Shown one piece after another: positions 56,603 to 64,000 of a stretch of 64,000 bases of DNA. Under the pieces are notes generated by a model. The model saw only the letters and a program-made list of their open reading frames with translations, was not told the origin of the DNA and made no database searches. Position numbers and translations under genes: made by a program. The stretch's first letter is position 1. Each line of letters starts with the position of its first letter. Source of the stretch: Streptococcus parasanguinis (GTDB lineage Bacteria; Bacillota; Bacilli; Lactobacillales; Streptococcaceae); the NCBI RefSeq assembly GCF_023109675.1, contig NZ_JALDUR010000007.1, forward strand, positions 36,605-100,604, written 5' to 3'.

Positions 56603-56631
56603 GAGAAAAAAGAACTAGATACCTCTAGCCC
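56603..56631 (-). terminator. Terminator after the NUDIX gene
   Basis: Stem GGGCTAGA/TCTAGTTC with two wobble pairs, loop GGTA, then six T residues on the minus strand. Confidence 0.7.
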
Positions 56632-56637
56632 CTTTAC

Positions 56638-57108
56638 TTAAAATCTTAATTTTTCCCAGTCGTCGTCTGTCCGTTTGCGATAATAGTACTCGGACAAATC
56701 CGGGTCTTCCATCACTTCCAGCAGAGGAAGCATGTCGTAGGACAAGTCCAACTTTTCTAATTGGTCCTTCTTAACCCAAGAAACTTCTCCTTCTTCAGAT
56801 GATCTGAGCTGGCCTGTAAATTCTGTTGCTTTGTAGCAAAAGACAATATAGCGGCCTCCCTCTTCTGGCTCCCAGTCTTTGACTGCGACGAGTTTTGGAT
56901 CTGCAATTGTCAGTCCTGTCTCTTCGTAGACTTCACGAATGACGGATTCTGCAAGACTTTCTCCTTCTTCAATATGGCCTCCAGGAAAGGCATAACCAGA
57001 CCATTTCTTGTAGCGCTCTGGTGAACGGTATTGGAGGACTACCTTCCCATTTTCAAGATCTTCGACCATACAAAGATTGGTCAGTATAGTAGGCGTTGTA
57101 CGTGACAT
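56638..57108 (-). CDS. NUDIX hydrolase (8-oxo-dGTP diphosphatase type)
   Basis: 156 residues. The Nudix box GGHIEEGESLAESVIREVYEETG is complete. The N-terminal half (NLCMVEDLENGKVVLQYRSPERYKKWSGYAFPGGH) resembles MutT-like proteins that clean 8-oxo-dGTP. The ATG at 57108 is preferred; ten upstream codons overlap the preceding gene. Actual substrate uncertain. Confidence 0.88.
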   Translation of the reverse strand: MSRTTPTILTNLCMVEDLENGKVVLQYRSPERYKKWSGYAFPGGHIEEGESLAESVIREVYEETGLTIADPKLVAVKDWEPEEGGRYIVFCYKATEFTGQLRSSEEGEVSWVKKDQLEKLDLSYDMLPLLEVMEDPDLSEYYYRKRTDDDWEKLRF

Positions 57109-57127
57109 ATATTTCCTTTCTATGGAT

Positions 57128-57562
57128 TTACCATCCATCTTCTCTGTATTTCACTTCTAGCTTCATGATGAAGGGATTGACCAGTTCATAGTAATCACGA
57201 CTCCGTATAGGGATCGCTCCATGTGGGATTTCAACATAATTCCCTCGTATTTCCGAATTATGATGGATTGGAGGGATTATGGTATTAGTTGAATCTGTAA
57301 AAGACACTTGGAGAATGAACCAAATGAAAAATGCTAGAATGACACTCAAAAATTGTAAGATTAGATGAAAAAACTTGAACTCTCTCTTTTTATAAAAGAT
57401 AGACCAAAGATGGAAAAAAAGAACTAGAAATAAGAAATCAAACCAGAGACAACTAAGTAGAGGGGTAAATGATAGACCCAAAAAAACTAGTATTACTTCA
57501 ATAACGAAAAAAGCTAAGAAGAATAAATAAAACATTTTAAAACCATTTAACTGCTTTAGCAT
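57128..57562 (-). CDS. Membrane protein of unknown function
   Basis: 144 residues with four predicted membrane helices in the first 95 residues and a soluble C-terminal part (about 100-144) of 45 residues. No motif recognised. It lies 19 bp upstream of the NUDIX gene on the same strand, with an AGGGGGACTTC ribosome-site region near the ATG. Confidence 0.65.
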   Translation of the reverse strand: MLKQLNGFKMFYLFFLAFFVIEVILVFLGLSFTPLLSCLWFDFLFLVLFFHLWSIFYKKREFKFFHLILQFLSVILAFFIWFILQVSFTDSTNTIIPPIHHNSEIRGNYVEIPHGAIPIRSRDYYELVNPFIMKLEVKYREDGW

Positions 57563-57699
57563 AGAGAAGTCCCCCTAATTTAGAAAAGATGTAACTAACT
57601 AGATTATAAAGCGAATCCATAACTACGTCAATGTGCATTGATTGATACCTTCACTTGAGATTTTTAACTTCCGTTTCTGGTGGTTGCAAATCTCAAGGG

Positions 57700-57735
57700 A
57701 CAAAAAACTCCACATTCAGGCTTGAAAGTAGAGTT
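57700..57735 (-). terminator. Terminator of the 57.7-kb membrane protein gene
   Basis: Stem AACTCTAC/GTGGAGTT with one wobble, loop of about 14 bases, then TTTTTG on the minus strand. Confidence 0.75.
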
Positions 57736-57741
57736 CTTGCC

Positions 57742-58095
57742 TTAAATAATGATCAGTAGAATATGAACCCCCAATCGTAACCAATGATCAATGAGAGGCG
57801 TTTCCGGATTACTATTTTTGCTATCTAAGAATAGGCTAAGAGATAACAAAAGCAAAGCAAGGGCAATAACTATTTTAAGAGATAGCATCATACCTCCAAT
57901 AGCAAGAGCAGCTAGAAAGCCAAAAAATGGCAATGGACTAAATAAAAATGCCAAAAATCTGAAATAGAACATAAACAAAGAGAGAATCAATAGGCCGTAA
58001 ACAATCACCTTAGTAAAAATAGAGACCCTTTTTCCTTCATTTTTCATTTTGGATAGTGAAAAAACGACATAGATCATATAGATAAATAGCAGCAT
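57742..58095 (-). CDS. Small membrane protein of unknown function
   Basis: 117 residues, about four predicted membrane helices with a short polar segment (LDSKNSNPETPLIDHW) before the last. A Lys-rich loop follows the first helix. No family recognised. Downstream terminator suggests a real transcription unit. Confidence 0.6.
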   Translation of the reverse strand: MLLFIYMIYVVFSLSKMKNEGKRVSIFTKVIVYGLLILSLFMFYFRFLAFLFSPLPFFGFLAALAIGGMMLSLKIVIALALLLLSLSLFLDSKNSNPETPLIDHWLRLGVHILLIII

Positions 58096-58198
58096 ATTGA
58101 ATCATCCCTATGTTTTATAGATTATATTAATAGTTTAACTAAAACCTATTCAAAATACAACTAAAGACCCTAACTTATTAGAACAAACTAACTTTTGA

Positions 58199-58822
58199 TC
58201 AGAGTTTTTTCACTTCTGCTGCTATCTTTTGGAGATGGTGTTCCCGCATGCTAGCGGTATTCACATCCCGTCCGAGTTCTCCCAAGATGCAGACGCGCTT
58301 GGTTTTAATCCCACAGTGGTTCAAGACGGCATTTTTCAAAACAGAGATACCATAACTATCCGGAATGTTGAGAGGACCTGAAAAGATCTTGTACCACCAA
58401 GTAGGCGCCATGGAGGTCGCATAAATACTGGCGGTTTTGCCTTTAAGCAACTTCTTGAATTGCTTGCCTCTAAGGTAATTCCAGATGAAGCTTCCTTGAT
58501 CATTGGCTGAGTATGCAATCCCTGGTGTAAAGACCCGGTCGATCCAGCCCTTCATAAGGCTCGGCATACTACTCCACCAGATGGGATAGACAAAGATCAG
58601 GTGATCCGCCCACTGGATTAATTCTTGGGAACGAAGAATAAAAGGATCTTCCTCCATCCGCTTTCGATAGCCGTAGCGAAGGACTGGATCAAAGTCCTCA
58701 TCATTGAGACTGATCACTTTAAGCTCGTGGTGATTTGGATCAATATTCTCTACAATGGTTTGAAAAATAGCCTGACAGTAACTTTCCTTATCCGGATGCC
58801 CATTGATGACTAGAATTTTCAT
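58199..58822 (-). CDS. NAD(P)H-dependent oxidoreductase, flavodoxin-like (NQO1/MdaB type)
   Basis: 207 residues. N-terminal phosphate-binding LVINGHPDKESYCQAI, then FVYPIWWSSMPSLMKGWIDRVFTPG, typical of flavodoxin-like quinone reductases, which bind FMN or FAD. It probably reduces quinones or other electrophiles. It is the gene after uvrB in transcription order, 12 bp away, and may be co-transcribed. Confidence 0.9.
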   Translation of the reverse strand: MKILVINGHPDKESYCQAIFQTIVENIDPNHHELKVISLNDEDFDPVLRYGYRKRMEEDPFILRSQELIQWADHLIFVYPIWWSSMPSLMKGWIDRVFTPGIAYSANDQGSFIWNYLRGKQFKKLLKGKTASIYATSMAPTWWYKIFSGPLNIPDSYGISVLKNAVLNHCGIKTKRVCILGELGRDVNTASMREHHLQKIAAEVKKL

Positions 58823-58834
58823 TCTTCCCTCCTA

Positions 58835-60823
58835 CTAATCCAAAGCCTTGACTTCCAACATCCTATCGCGGATTTGTGCTGCCAATTCGAAATCAAGCAC
58901 TTCGACGGCTTCTTGCATTTGGCCTTGCAGTTTCTTGACCAGTTCCTTGCGCTCTTGGCGGTTGAGACTAGTGATATCCACTTCCTTGTCCTCTTCCTTG
59001 GCCACCGCCTTGGTAACAGAGATCAGGTCACGGATTTCCTTCTTGATGGTTTGTGGTACAATACCATGCTCTTCATTATAAGCCATCTGGATTTTCCGAC
59101 GACGGGCTGTTTCATCGATGGCTTTTTGCATAGACTGGGTCATGGTGTCCGCATACATGATCACGTGACCCTCGCTATTACGAGCAGCACGACCAATGGT
59201 CTGGATCAGCCCCCGTTCGTTACGGAGGAAACCTTCCTTATCCGCGTCGAGAATGGCAACTAGACTCACTTCCGGTACGTCAATCCCTTCCCGAAGAAGG
59301 TTGATACCGACCAAGACATCAAAAACGCCCAAACGCAAATCACGGATAATCTCCGTCCGCTCCAAGGTCTTAATGTCCGAGTGCATGTATTTGACCTTGA
59401 CCCCCATTTCCTTGAAGTAGTCGGTCAAGTCTTCTGCCATCTTCTTGGTCAGGGTGGTAACAAAGGTCCGCTCTCCACGTTCTACACGCGCATTGATCTC
59501 ACCTAAGAGGTCGTCCATTTGTCCCATGGTCGGACGCACTTCCACCTCAGGATCGAGTAGACCTGTCGGACGAATGATCTGCTCGATGATGGTATCGGTT
59601 TGTTCCATCTCATAGTCACCTGGTGTCGCTGACACATAGACAATCTGGTGGACATGGCTTTCAAACTCCTCACGGCGAAGTGGACGGTTATCTAAGGCCG
59701 ACGGCAAACGGAAACCATAGTTGACCAGCATCTCCTTGCGCGAGCGGTCACCATTGTACATGCCCTTGATCTGTCCCATGGTCATGTGGCTTTCATCGAT
59801 CATGATGAGAAAATCTTCTGGGAAGAAGTCAAGGAGGGTGTAAGGAGGCTCTCCTTCACTCCGACCATCCATGTGACGAGAGTAGTTTTCGACCCCATTG
59901 GTGTAGCCCATCTCCCGCAGCATTTCAATATCATACTCGGTCCGTTGTTTTAGACGTTGAGCTTCTAGCAACTTGCCTTCTTTTTCAAAGACCTTCAACT
60001 GTTCTTCCAGTTCCGCCTGAATCTTGGCAATGGCCACTTCCATATGGTCGTCATTGGTCACAAAGTGAGTAGCCGGAAAAATAGCCAAGTGATCCACATC
60101 TCCCAGAACCTGGCCTGTCAGAGCTTCAATCTCACGAATCCGCTCAATCTCGTCTCCAAAAAACTCAACCCGAAAGGCATGTTCATCGCGCGAAGCTGGG
60201 AAAATCTCGACTACATCTCCCCGAACACGGAATTTCCCCCGTTGAAAGTCGATGTCATTGCGCTCAAACTGGATATCTACCAAGTCATTGAGAAGTTTAT
60301 CACGAGAAATCTCCAGACCTGGACGCAGGCTGACTACGCTATCGGCATATTCCTTAGGCGAACCCAAACCATAGATACAAGAAACAGATGCGACTACAAT
60401 GACATCGTTACGCTCCAACAAAGCTGATGTTGCGGAGTGACGTAGTTTATCAATTTCATCATTGACAGAGCTGTCCTTTTCGATGTAGGTGTCACTAGAT
60501 GGCACATAGGCTTCTGGCTGGTAGTAATCGTAGTAAGATACGAAGTACTCAACCGCATTTTCAGGGAAAAATTCCTTGAACTCCCCATAAAGTTGGCCTG
60601 CTAGGGTTTTATTGTGGGCGATAACCAGGGTCGGTTTATTGACCTGGGCAATGACCTGGCTCATGGTATAGGTCTTCCCCGTACCAGTCGCTCCCATCAG
60701 GATTTGCGCCTTCTCACCACCCTCGATATTATCCACCAACTGCTCAATGGCCTGCGGTTGATCACCAGACGGTTGGTATTTGGATACTAGTTTAAATTTG
60801 TTATCTATTACTCGATTAATCAT
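58835..60823 (-). CDS. uvrB: Excinuclease ABC subunit B
   Basis: 662 residues, the normal size. UvrB verifies DNA damage in nucleotide excision repair. Walker [10 protein letters not shown], the beta-hairpin region [21 protein letters not shown], motif II IDESH and helicase motif [10 protein letters not shown] are present, with the C-terminal UVR domain that contacts UvrC. The ATG at 60823 follows a weak AGGACAAAG. Confidence 0.98.
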   Translation of the reverse strand: MINRVIDNKFKLVSKYQPSGDQPQAIEQLVDNIEGGEKAQILMGATGTGKTYTMSQVIAQVNKPTLVIAHNKTLAGQLYGEFKEFFPENAVEYFVSYYDYYQPEAYVPSSDTYIEKDSSVNDEIDKLRHSATSALLERNDVIVVASVSCIYGLGSPKEYADSVVSLRPGLEISRDKLLNDLVDIQFERNDIDFQRGKFRVRGDVVEIFPASRDEHAFRVEFFGDEIERIREIEALTGQVLGDVDHLAIFPATHFVTNDDHMEVAIAKIQAELEEQLKVFEKEGKLLEAQRLKQRTEYDIEMLREMGYTNGVENYSRHMDGRSEGEPPYTLLDFFPEDFLIMIDESHMTMGQIKGMYNGDRSRKEMLVNYGFRLPSALDNRPLRREEFESHVHQIVYVSATPGDYEMEQTDTIIEQIIRPTGLLDPEVEVRPTMGQMDDLLGEINARVERGERTFVTTLTKKMAEDLTDYFKEMGVKVKYMHSDIKTLERTEIIRDLRLGVFDVLVGINLLREGIDVPEVSLVAILDADKEGFLRNERGLIQTIGRAARNSEGHVIMYADTMTQSMQKAIDETARRRKIQMAYNEEHGIVPQTIKKEIRDLISVTKAVAKEEDKEVDITSLNRQERKELVKKLQGQMQEAVEVLDFELAAQIRDRMLEVKALD

Positions 60824-60948
60824 CTCTTTGTCCTCACATATATAGACCTTATTTTACCATAAATCACTAGAATTCTCTGAGATGAGGAATGAAAGGGAAA
60901 ACAACATATTACAAAATAATTAATTGGACACGCATTAGAGTGAAAACT

Positions 60949-60989
60949 AAACAAGACTCTCGCAATTACTTCGAAAGTCTTGTTTTTTA
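60949..60989. terminator. Bidirectional terminator between the ABC operon and uvrB
   Basis: Ten-pair stem AAACAAGACT/AGTCTTGTTT flanked by T-rich tails on both strands. It can end the minus-strand ABC operon at 61077. The 250-bp gap otherwise shows only an AT-rich region. Confidence 0.8.
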
Positions 60990-61076
60990 TTCTAAAACAA
61001 TGCAATACGTAATAAACATCAGTGTCCATGATATACAAAATTAGCAAGGTTTGCTCATTAGTATCATTTTTATTTA

Positions 61077-61766
61077 CTACTTAACTTCTTGATTCCTTAC
61101 TAAGAGGTAGAGAGTTGCTCCAAGTGAGCATACAATTCCAATAATGTAAGTACAGAGTTGTAAATTGGAAGCAGTACCTAAAATGGTATCCGCAACAATA
61201 TTATAAAATAGATAACTAATCAATGGTTCCACTACTCTTTCTATGAATGGTTGTACCAAAATAGGAAATAGCAGCAAAATAGCTAAACTTCCCATTGGAC
61301 TTTTGAAAAAATAACTTAAGAAGTAAGAAATTAAAAAATATTGGATGGAGCCAATCAAATAGAAACTGAAAATTTCTAAACTGACACCATTTTCACTACT
61401 TAAAAAATGAAACCATATAAGTAGTACAATGAAATATAAGGTTGATTGTAGTACTACATCACATAACTCTACGAACAGGATCCTAATTGAACTTAAGATC
61501 CTTTTTCCACTTACCAAATAAACCAGTTTTGTTTCGTGAGCTTGTAACTCAACAAATGCATTAACACACCCAATGCTAACAGAGAGCATTGAAGCAAAAA
61601 CAAGAGCTTGCTTTATAGATAATTGTACAACAGTATCATTGATTGAAACTGGTAAAACACCTAAGAGACACACAAAACCTATAAAAAGTGACTGTATAGC
61701 TATCTGGTACTTTACGGGTTTTAAACTATATTTTTTGACAATAAGACTAAAAAATATTCTTGCCAT
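61077..61766 (-). CDS. ABC transporter permease (lantibiotic/bacitracin-immunity type)
   Basis: 229 residues with six predicted helices and a short cytoplasmic N-terminus. Such short permeases come in pairs in LanFEG/BcrAB-like immunity exporters. It overlaps the preceding permease by 20 bp and lies in the same operon as the ATPase. Substrate unknown. Confidence 0.75.
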   Translation of the reverse strand: MARIFFSLIVKKYSLKPVKYQIAIQSLFIGFVCLLGVLPVSINDTVVQLSIKQALVFASMLSVSIGCVNAFVELQAHETKLVYLVSGKRILSSIRILFVELCDVVLQSTLYFIVLLIWFHFLSSENGVSLEIFSFYLIGSIQYFLISYFLSYFFKSPMGSLAILLLFPILVQPFIERVVEPLISYLFYNIVADTILGTASNLQLCTYIIGIVCSLGATLYLLVRNQEVK

Positions 61767-62559
61767 TCTTCCTCCTCATTCGAATCATTTCTACAAGCAT
61801 TATGAATACCAAGAACAAGATCCCTTCAACTACTAAAAGTGTAAATCCATACAATTGGCTCGTTTGAGTTCCTTCAATTCGGCCAAAAGCAAATGACTTT
61901 GCTCCAATCAAAGGCAATAGATTCTCTATGTTAGAAGAAAGTCCTCTTAGAATACCTGATAAAGTGATTACCAATAACAAAACGTCTGCAATTAATGAAG
62001 TCATTGATTTTTTCGTTACTATTACGAAAAGTAAAGCTAATAAAGTAAGAACGATTGCAAATATCATAACTCTTACCGTGACATCTAAGAACAATGTAAA
62101 TTCTAAATAATTCTTTAAAGTTGAATCTAGAAAAATGAGTAAGATAATAGCATTTACTATAGAAAATATTAAAGTAGAGAGTAACGATAGGACAATCGAA
62201 CTTGCAATAAACCCAGTAAGACGAACTTTCCAGTTAGGAATCAATAACTGGCTAAAATAATCATCACCAAATTGATAATGGGTTGAATAAACAAGTGAAA
62301 CAAGAATTGGCAAGAAAATGACACTTGCTTGGTAGGGTGAAGATAAGAGAGCATCCCTGACTGTATACACTGGATTCGATGATAACATAGATGGATCAAG
62401 GTTAACCGCTTGTCCATTTCCTTCTACTAAGGCATTTATCACCTGGATATTTTGAATTGAAAAAAATATGCTGACTCCCAAAATAAGAAAAAAAGTGAAT
62501 TTAAAAGTAGCTAAACTACAATATTTATAGAGGTCACTAAAAAAGGAACGTTTCAACAT
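61747..62559 (-). CDS. ABC transporter permease (lantibiotic/bacitracin-immunity type), first subunit
   Basis: 270 residues, six predicted helices and a conserved QLLIPNWKVRLTGF loop after helix 2, typical of ABC-2 type permeases of bacteriocin resistance pumps. The start at 62559 follows AAGGTGAATAAT; a longer in-frame N-terminus would overlap the ATPase end. It lies 1 bp after the ATPase stop. Confidence 0.8.
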   Translation of the reverse strand: MLKRSFFSDLYKYCSLATFKFTFFLILGVSIFFSIQNIQVINALVEGNGQAVNLDPSMLSSNPVYTVRDALLSSPYQASVIFLPILVSLVYSTHYQFGDDYFSQLLIPNWKVRLTGFIASSIVLSLLSTLIFSIVNAIILLIFLDSTLKNYLEFTLFLDVTVRVMIFAIVLTLLALLFVIVTKKSMTSLIADVLLLVITLSGILRGLSSNIENLLPLIGAKSFAFGRIEGTQTSQLYGFTLLVVEGILFLVFIMLVEMIRMRRKNGKNIF

Positions 62560-62560
62560 A

Positions 62561-63271
62561 TTATTCACCTTCTTTCCCTTCGAGCGCCTTAAAATATGCT
62601 TCCTCAAAAGATCCAAACTGTTTCAAAATATCTTTTGTAGGAGCATCAATAACAATTTTCCCATTAGAAATACCAACCAGATGATCTACAGTTAATTCTA
62701 ACTCACTCATATAATGACTTGTCATTAATACAGTTTTACCTTCATTGACAAAAGACTGCAAAAAATTGCGTACCCAGCGTATTCCTTCTGGATCTAGTCC
62801 ATTGATTGGTTCATCTAAAATTAAGATGTCAGGATTTGCTAATAAGGCTGTTGCTAAACCAAGACGTTGCTTCATTCCTAATGAATAGTCTTTTACTTTT
62901 TTATTTTTAGCTTCACTTAACCCCACCAACTCTAAACATTCGTTGCACCTATTTTTGTCAACGCCACAAGCCAAGCCAATCCACCGAAGATGCTGAAATC
63001 CTGTTCTAGTTGGATAAGGTTGACAACTATCTAGGAATGATCCAACAATACAAAAAGGATTATCTCCCAATTGAGAATATTTTTTCCCATCGATCAACGC
63101 CATTCCCATTTGACTATTTTCTAAACCAAGTAAAATTCTAATTAAAGTTGATTTTCCAGATCCATTCGGTCCAATCAATCCAGTAATCTCACCTTTTTTG
63201 GCTTTGAAAGACACGTTTTGAAGGACAATTTTATTATTATATTCCTTATGTAGCTTTTGAATTGTTATCAT
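62561..63271 (-). CDS. ABC transporter ATP-binding protein (BcrA/LanF-like)
   Basis: 236 residues. Walker A GPNGSGKST, signature YSLGMKQRL (LGMKQ variant typical of BcrA/LanF), Walker B ILILDEPINGLDPEG and H-loop SSHYMSE-like TSHYMSEL. This family exports or shields against bacitracin, lantibiotics and similar peptides. First gene of a three-gene operon, divergent from a response regulator. Confidence 0.88.
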   Translation of the reverse strand: MITIQKLHKEYNNKIVLQNVSFKAKKGEITGLIGPNGSGKSTLIRILLGLENSQMGMALIDGKKYSQLGDNPFCIVGSFLDSCQPYPTRTGFQHLRWIGLACGVDKNRCNECLELVGLSEAKNKKVKDYSLGMKQRLGLATALLANPDILILDEPINGLDPEGIRWVRNFLQSFVNEGKTVLMTSHYMSELELTVDHLVGISNGKIVIDAPTKDILKQFGSFEEAYFKALEGKEGE

Positions 63272-63398
63272 TCATTCTTTTTCCTTTCTGACTTTTAGTG
63301 AAAATCCATCTTCACTTGGAGCAAGTATAACAGGAGAAAATCAGGAAATTATCAGAATAATTATTTTCTTCATTTCTAACAAATTGCATTCTAAATTT

Positions 63399-63407
63399 GC
63401 TATAATA
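63399..63407 (+). promoter_or_regulatory. Extended -10 promoter of the response regulator gene
   Basis: TGCTATAAT (63399-63407) is an extended -10 element about 22 bp before the start codon; no good -35 box is seen at the usual distance, so activation by a regulator is possible. Confidence 0.6.
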
Positions 63408-63429
63408 TGCTCATATAATTGGAGGAACT

Positions 63430-63924
63430 ATGAAGTATAAAATTTTAGCCATTGACGATGATGAAAAAATCTTACGATTAATAGCGAATGCATTAAAAGC
63501 CAACAACTTTCACGTGGAAACTCGTAAAAATATAGAGGAGATCAATATCTGTGACTTTACTGGATTCGATCTAATTTTACTTGATGTCATGATGCCTATT
63601 TCTGGTTTAGAAATCTGTCGTTCCATTCGTTCACAAATTACTACTCCAATTCTATTTCTAACCGCTAAAGATTTTGAAGAAGATTTACTAAAAGGAATAC
63701 AAGCCGGAGCCGATGATTACATCACAAAACCATTCAGCATAAAGGAATTGATTGCAAGAATTCAAATGCATCTTCGTAGGGAAGAAAGATCTCACAACTC
63801 CTCTAAAGAAGAGATGGATTCAAATATAACTTTTTATCGAGATAGTCAAGAAGTTTATTATCAATCAAAGAGAATTTCATTGACCAAGAGAGAGTTTGAT
63901 TTACTTTACCTTTTAGCAAAAAAT
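63430..63924 (+). pseudogene. OmpR/LytR-type response regulator, 3' end cut by an IS
   Basis: 165 codons of regulator sequence. Receiver domain with the DDD pocket (AIDDDEK), phosphoacceptor Asp in LILLDVMMP, TAKDFEEDLLKGIQAGADDYITKPF; then the start of a winged-helix DNA-binding domain (LTKREFDLLYLLAKN). At 63925 the sequence changes to an IS end, before the recognition helix. The frame runs on through the IS end without a stop in the window, but the product would lack DNA binding. It probably controlled the divergent ABC operon. Confidence 0.8.
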
Positions 63925-64000
63925 GGTTCTTTGTCAACTGTAGTGGGTGACGAAAAGCTAACATCTAGAGAGGACCTGATAGGTCTTCTCTTTTTGTATG
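63925..64000 (+). mobile_element. End of an ISL3-family insertion sequence
   Basis: The sequence begins GGTTCTTTGTCAACTGTAG, a typical end of streptococcal ISL3 elements, followed by a hairpin AGAGAGGACCT/AGGTCTTCTCT and TTTTTG that would stop readthrough. Transposase, if any, lies beyond the window. Recognised from motif memory, not by search. Confidence 0.75.

Noticed and set aside
60820..61047. 75-codon frame upstream of uvrB
   Set aside because: It runs through the bidirectional terminator and has no ribosome site or recognisable product.

Overview
The window is a low-GC Firmicute chromosome segment, almost certainly an oral Streptococcus of the mitis/sanguinis/parasanguinis type. The evidence is gene content and order: thyA, folA, clpX and engB; glcK; cca-dapB-degV; fruR-fruK-fruA; rpsP-khpA-rimM-trmD; lepA; pepT; pyrR-pyrB; uvrB. 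It also carries a CshA-like LPxTG adhesin, many small lipoproteins and the end of a streptococcal-type ISL3-family insertion sequence. Most genes lie on the minus strand; 44.4-47.2 kb and the last 0.6 kb are on the plus strand. The exact species cannot be fixed from this segment.

Layout. 0-3.5 kb: a heterodimeric ABC exporter, the second gene cut by the window edge. 3.7-5.5 kb: a structured repeat and three tandem paralogous lipoproteins. 5.6-6.8 kb: rplJ-rplL with an L10-type leader. 6.8-11.2 kb: a formate/nitrite-type channel, a secreted glucosaminidase, engB, clpX, a 56-residue membrane protein and folA. 11.3-19.4 kb: a giant CshA-type fibrillar adhesin broken by one in-frame stop. 19.6-27.1 kb: thyA, glcK, a membrane protein, an ABC-F ATPase, cca, dapB, a DegV protein and a DUF1149 protein. 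27.3-29.5 kb: three secreted or membrane-anchored proteins of unknown function. 29.8-33.4 kb: the fructose operon. 33.6-36.0 kb: a SEC10/PgrA-type surface protein. 36.4-38.6 kb: the rpsP to trmD operon. 38.7-44.2 kb: a HAD nucleotidase, a cysteine-cluster protein, two paralogous lipoproteins bracketed by inverted repeats, lepA and a GNAT protein. 44.4-47.2 kb: an XRE/S24 regulator, a Cof phosphatase and pepT. 47.5-51.9 kb: a pyrimidine locus. 52-60.8 kb: assorted small genes, an ABC transporter, a NUDIX protein and uvrB. 61-64 kb: an ABC transporter of the bacitracin/lantibiotic-resistance kind, divergent from a response regulator that is cut by the IS end.

Three things stand out. First, pyrR-pyrB is followed by a CarA whose glutaminase Cys and His are both replaced, coupled by a TAATG overlap to a half-length CarB that lacks the second ATP-grasp and allosteric domains. 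Both reading frames are clean, so this looks like a maintained pseudo-enzyme pair rather than decay. Second, two families of intergenic repeats (two copies of one, four of the other) have hairpin stems kept by compensatory changes between copies, so their structure appears to be under selection. Third, two surface/regulatory genes are broken: the CshA-like adhesin by a TAA codon and the terminal response regulator by an IS.

Coordinates of starts were chosen by Shine-Dalgarno spacing. Promoters and terminators were read by eye. No database search was possible, so family names come from recognised motifs.
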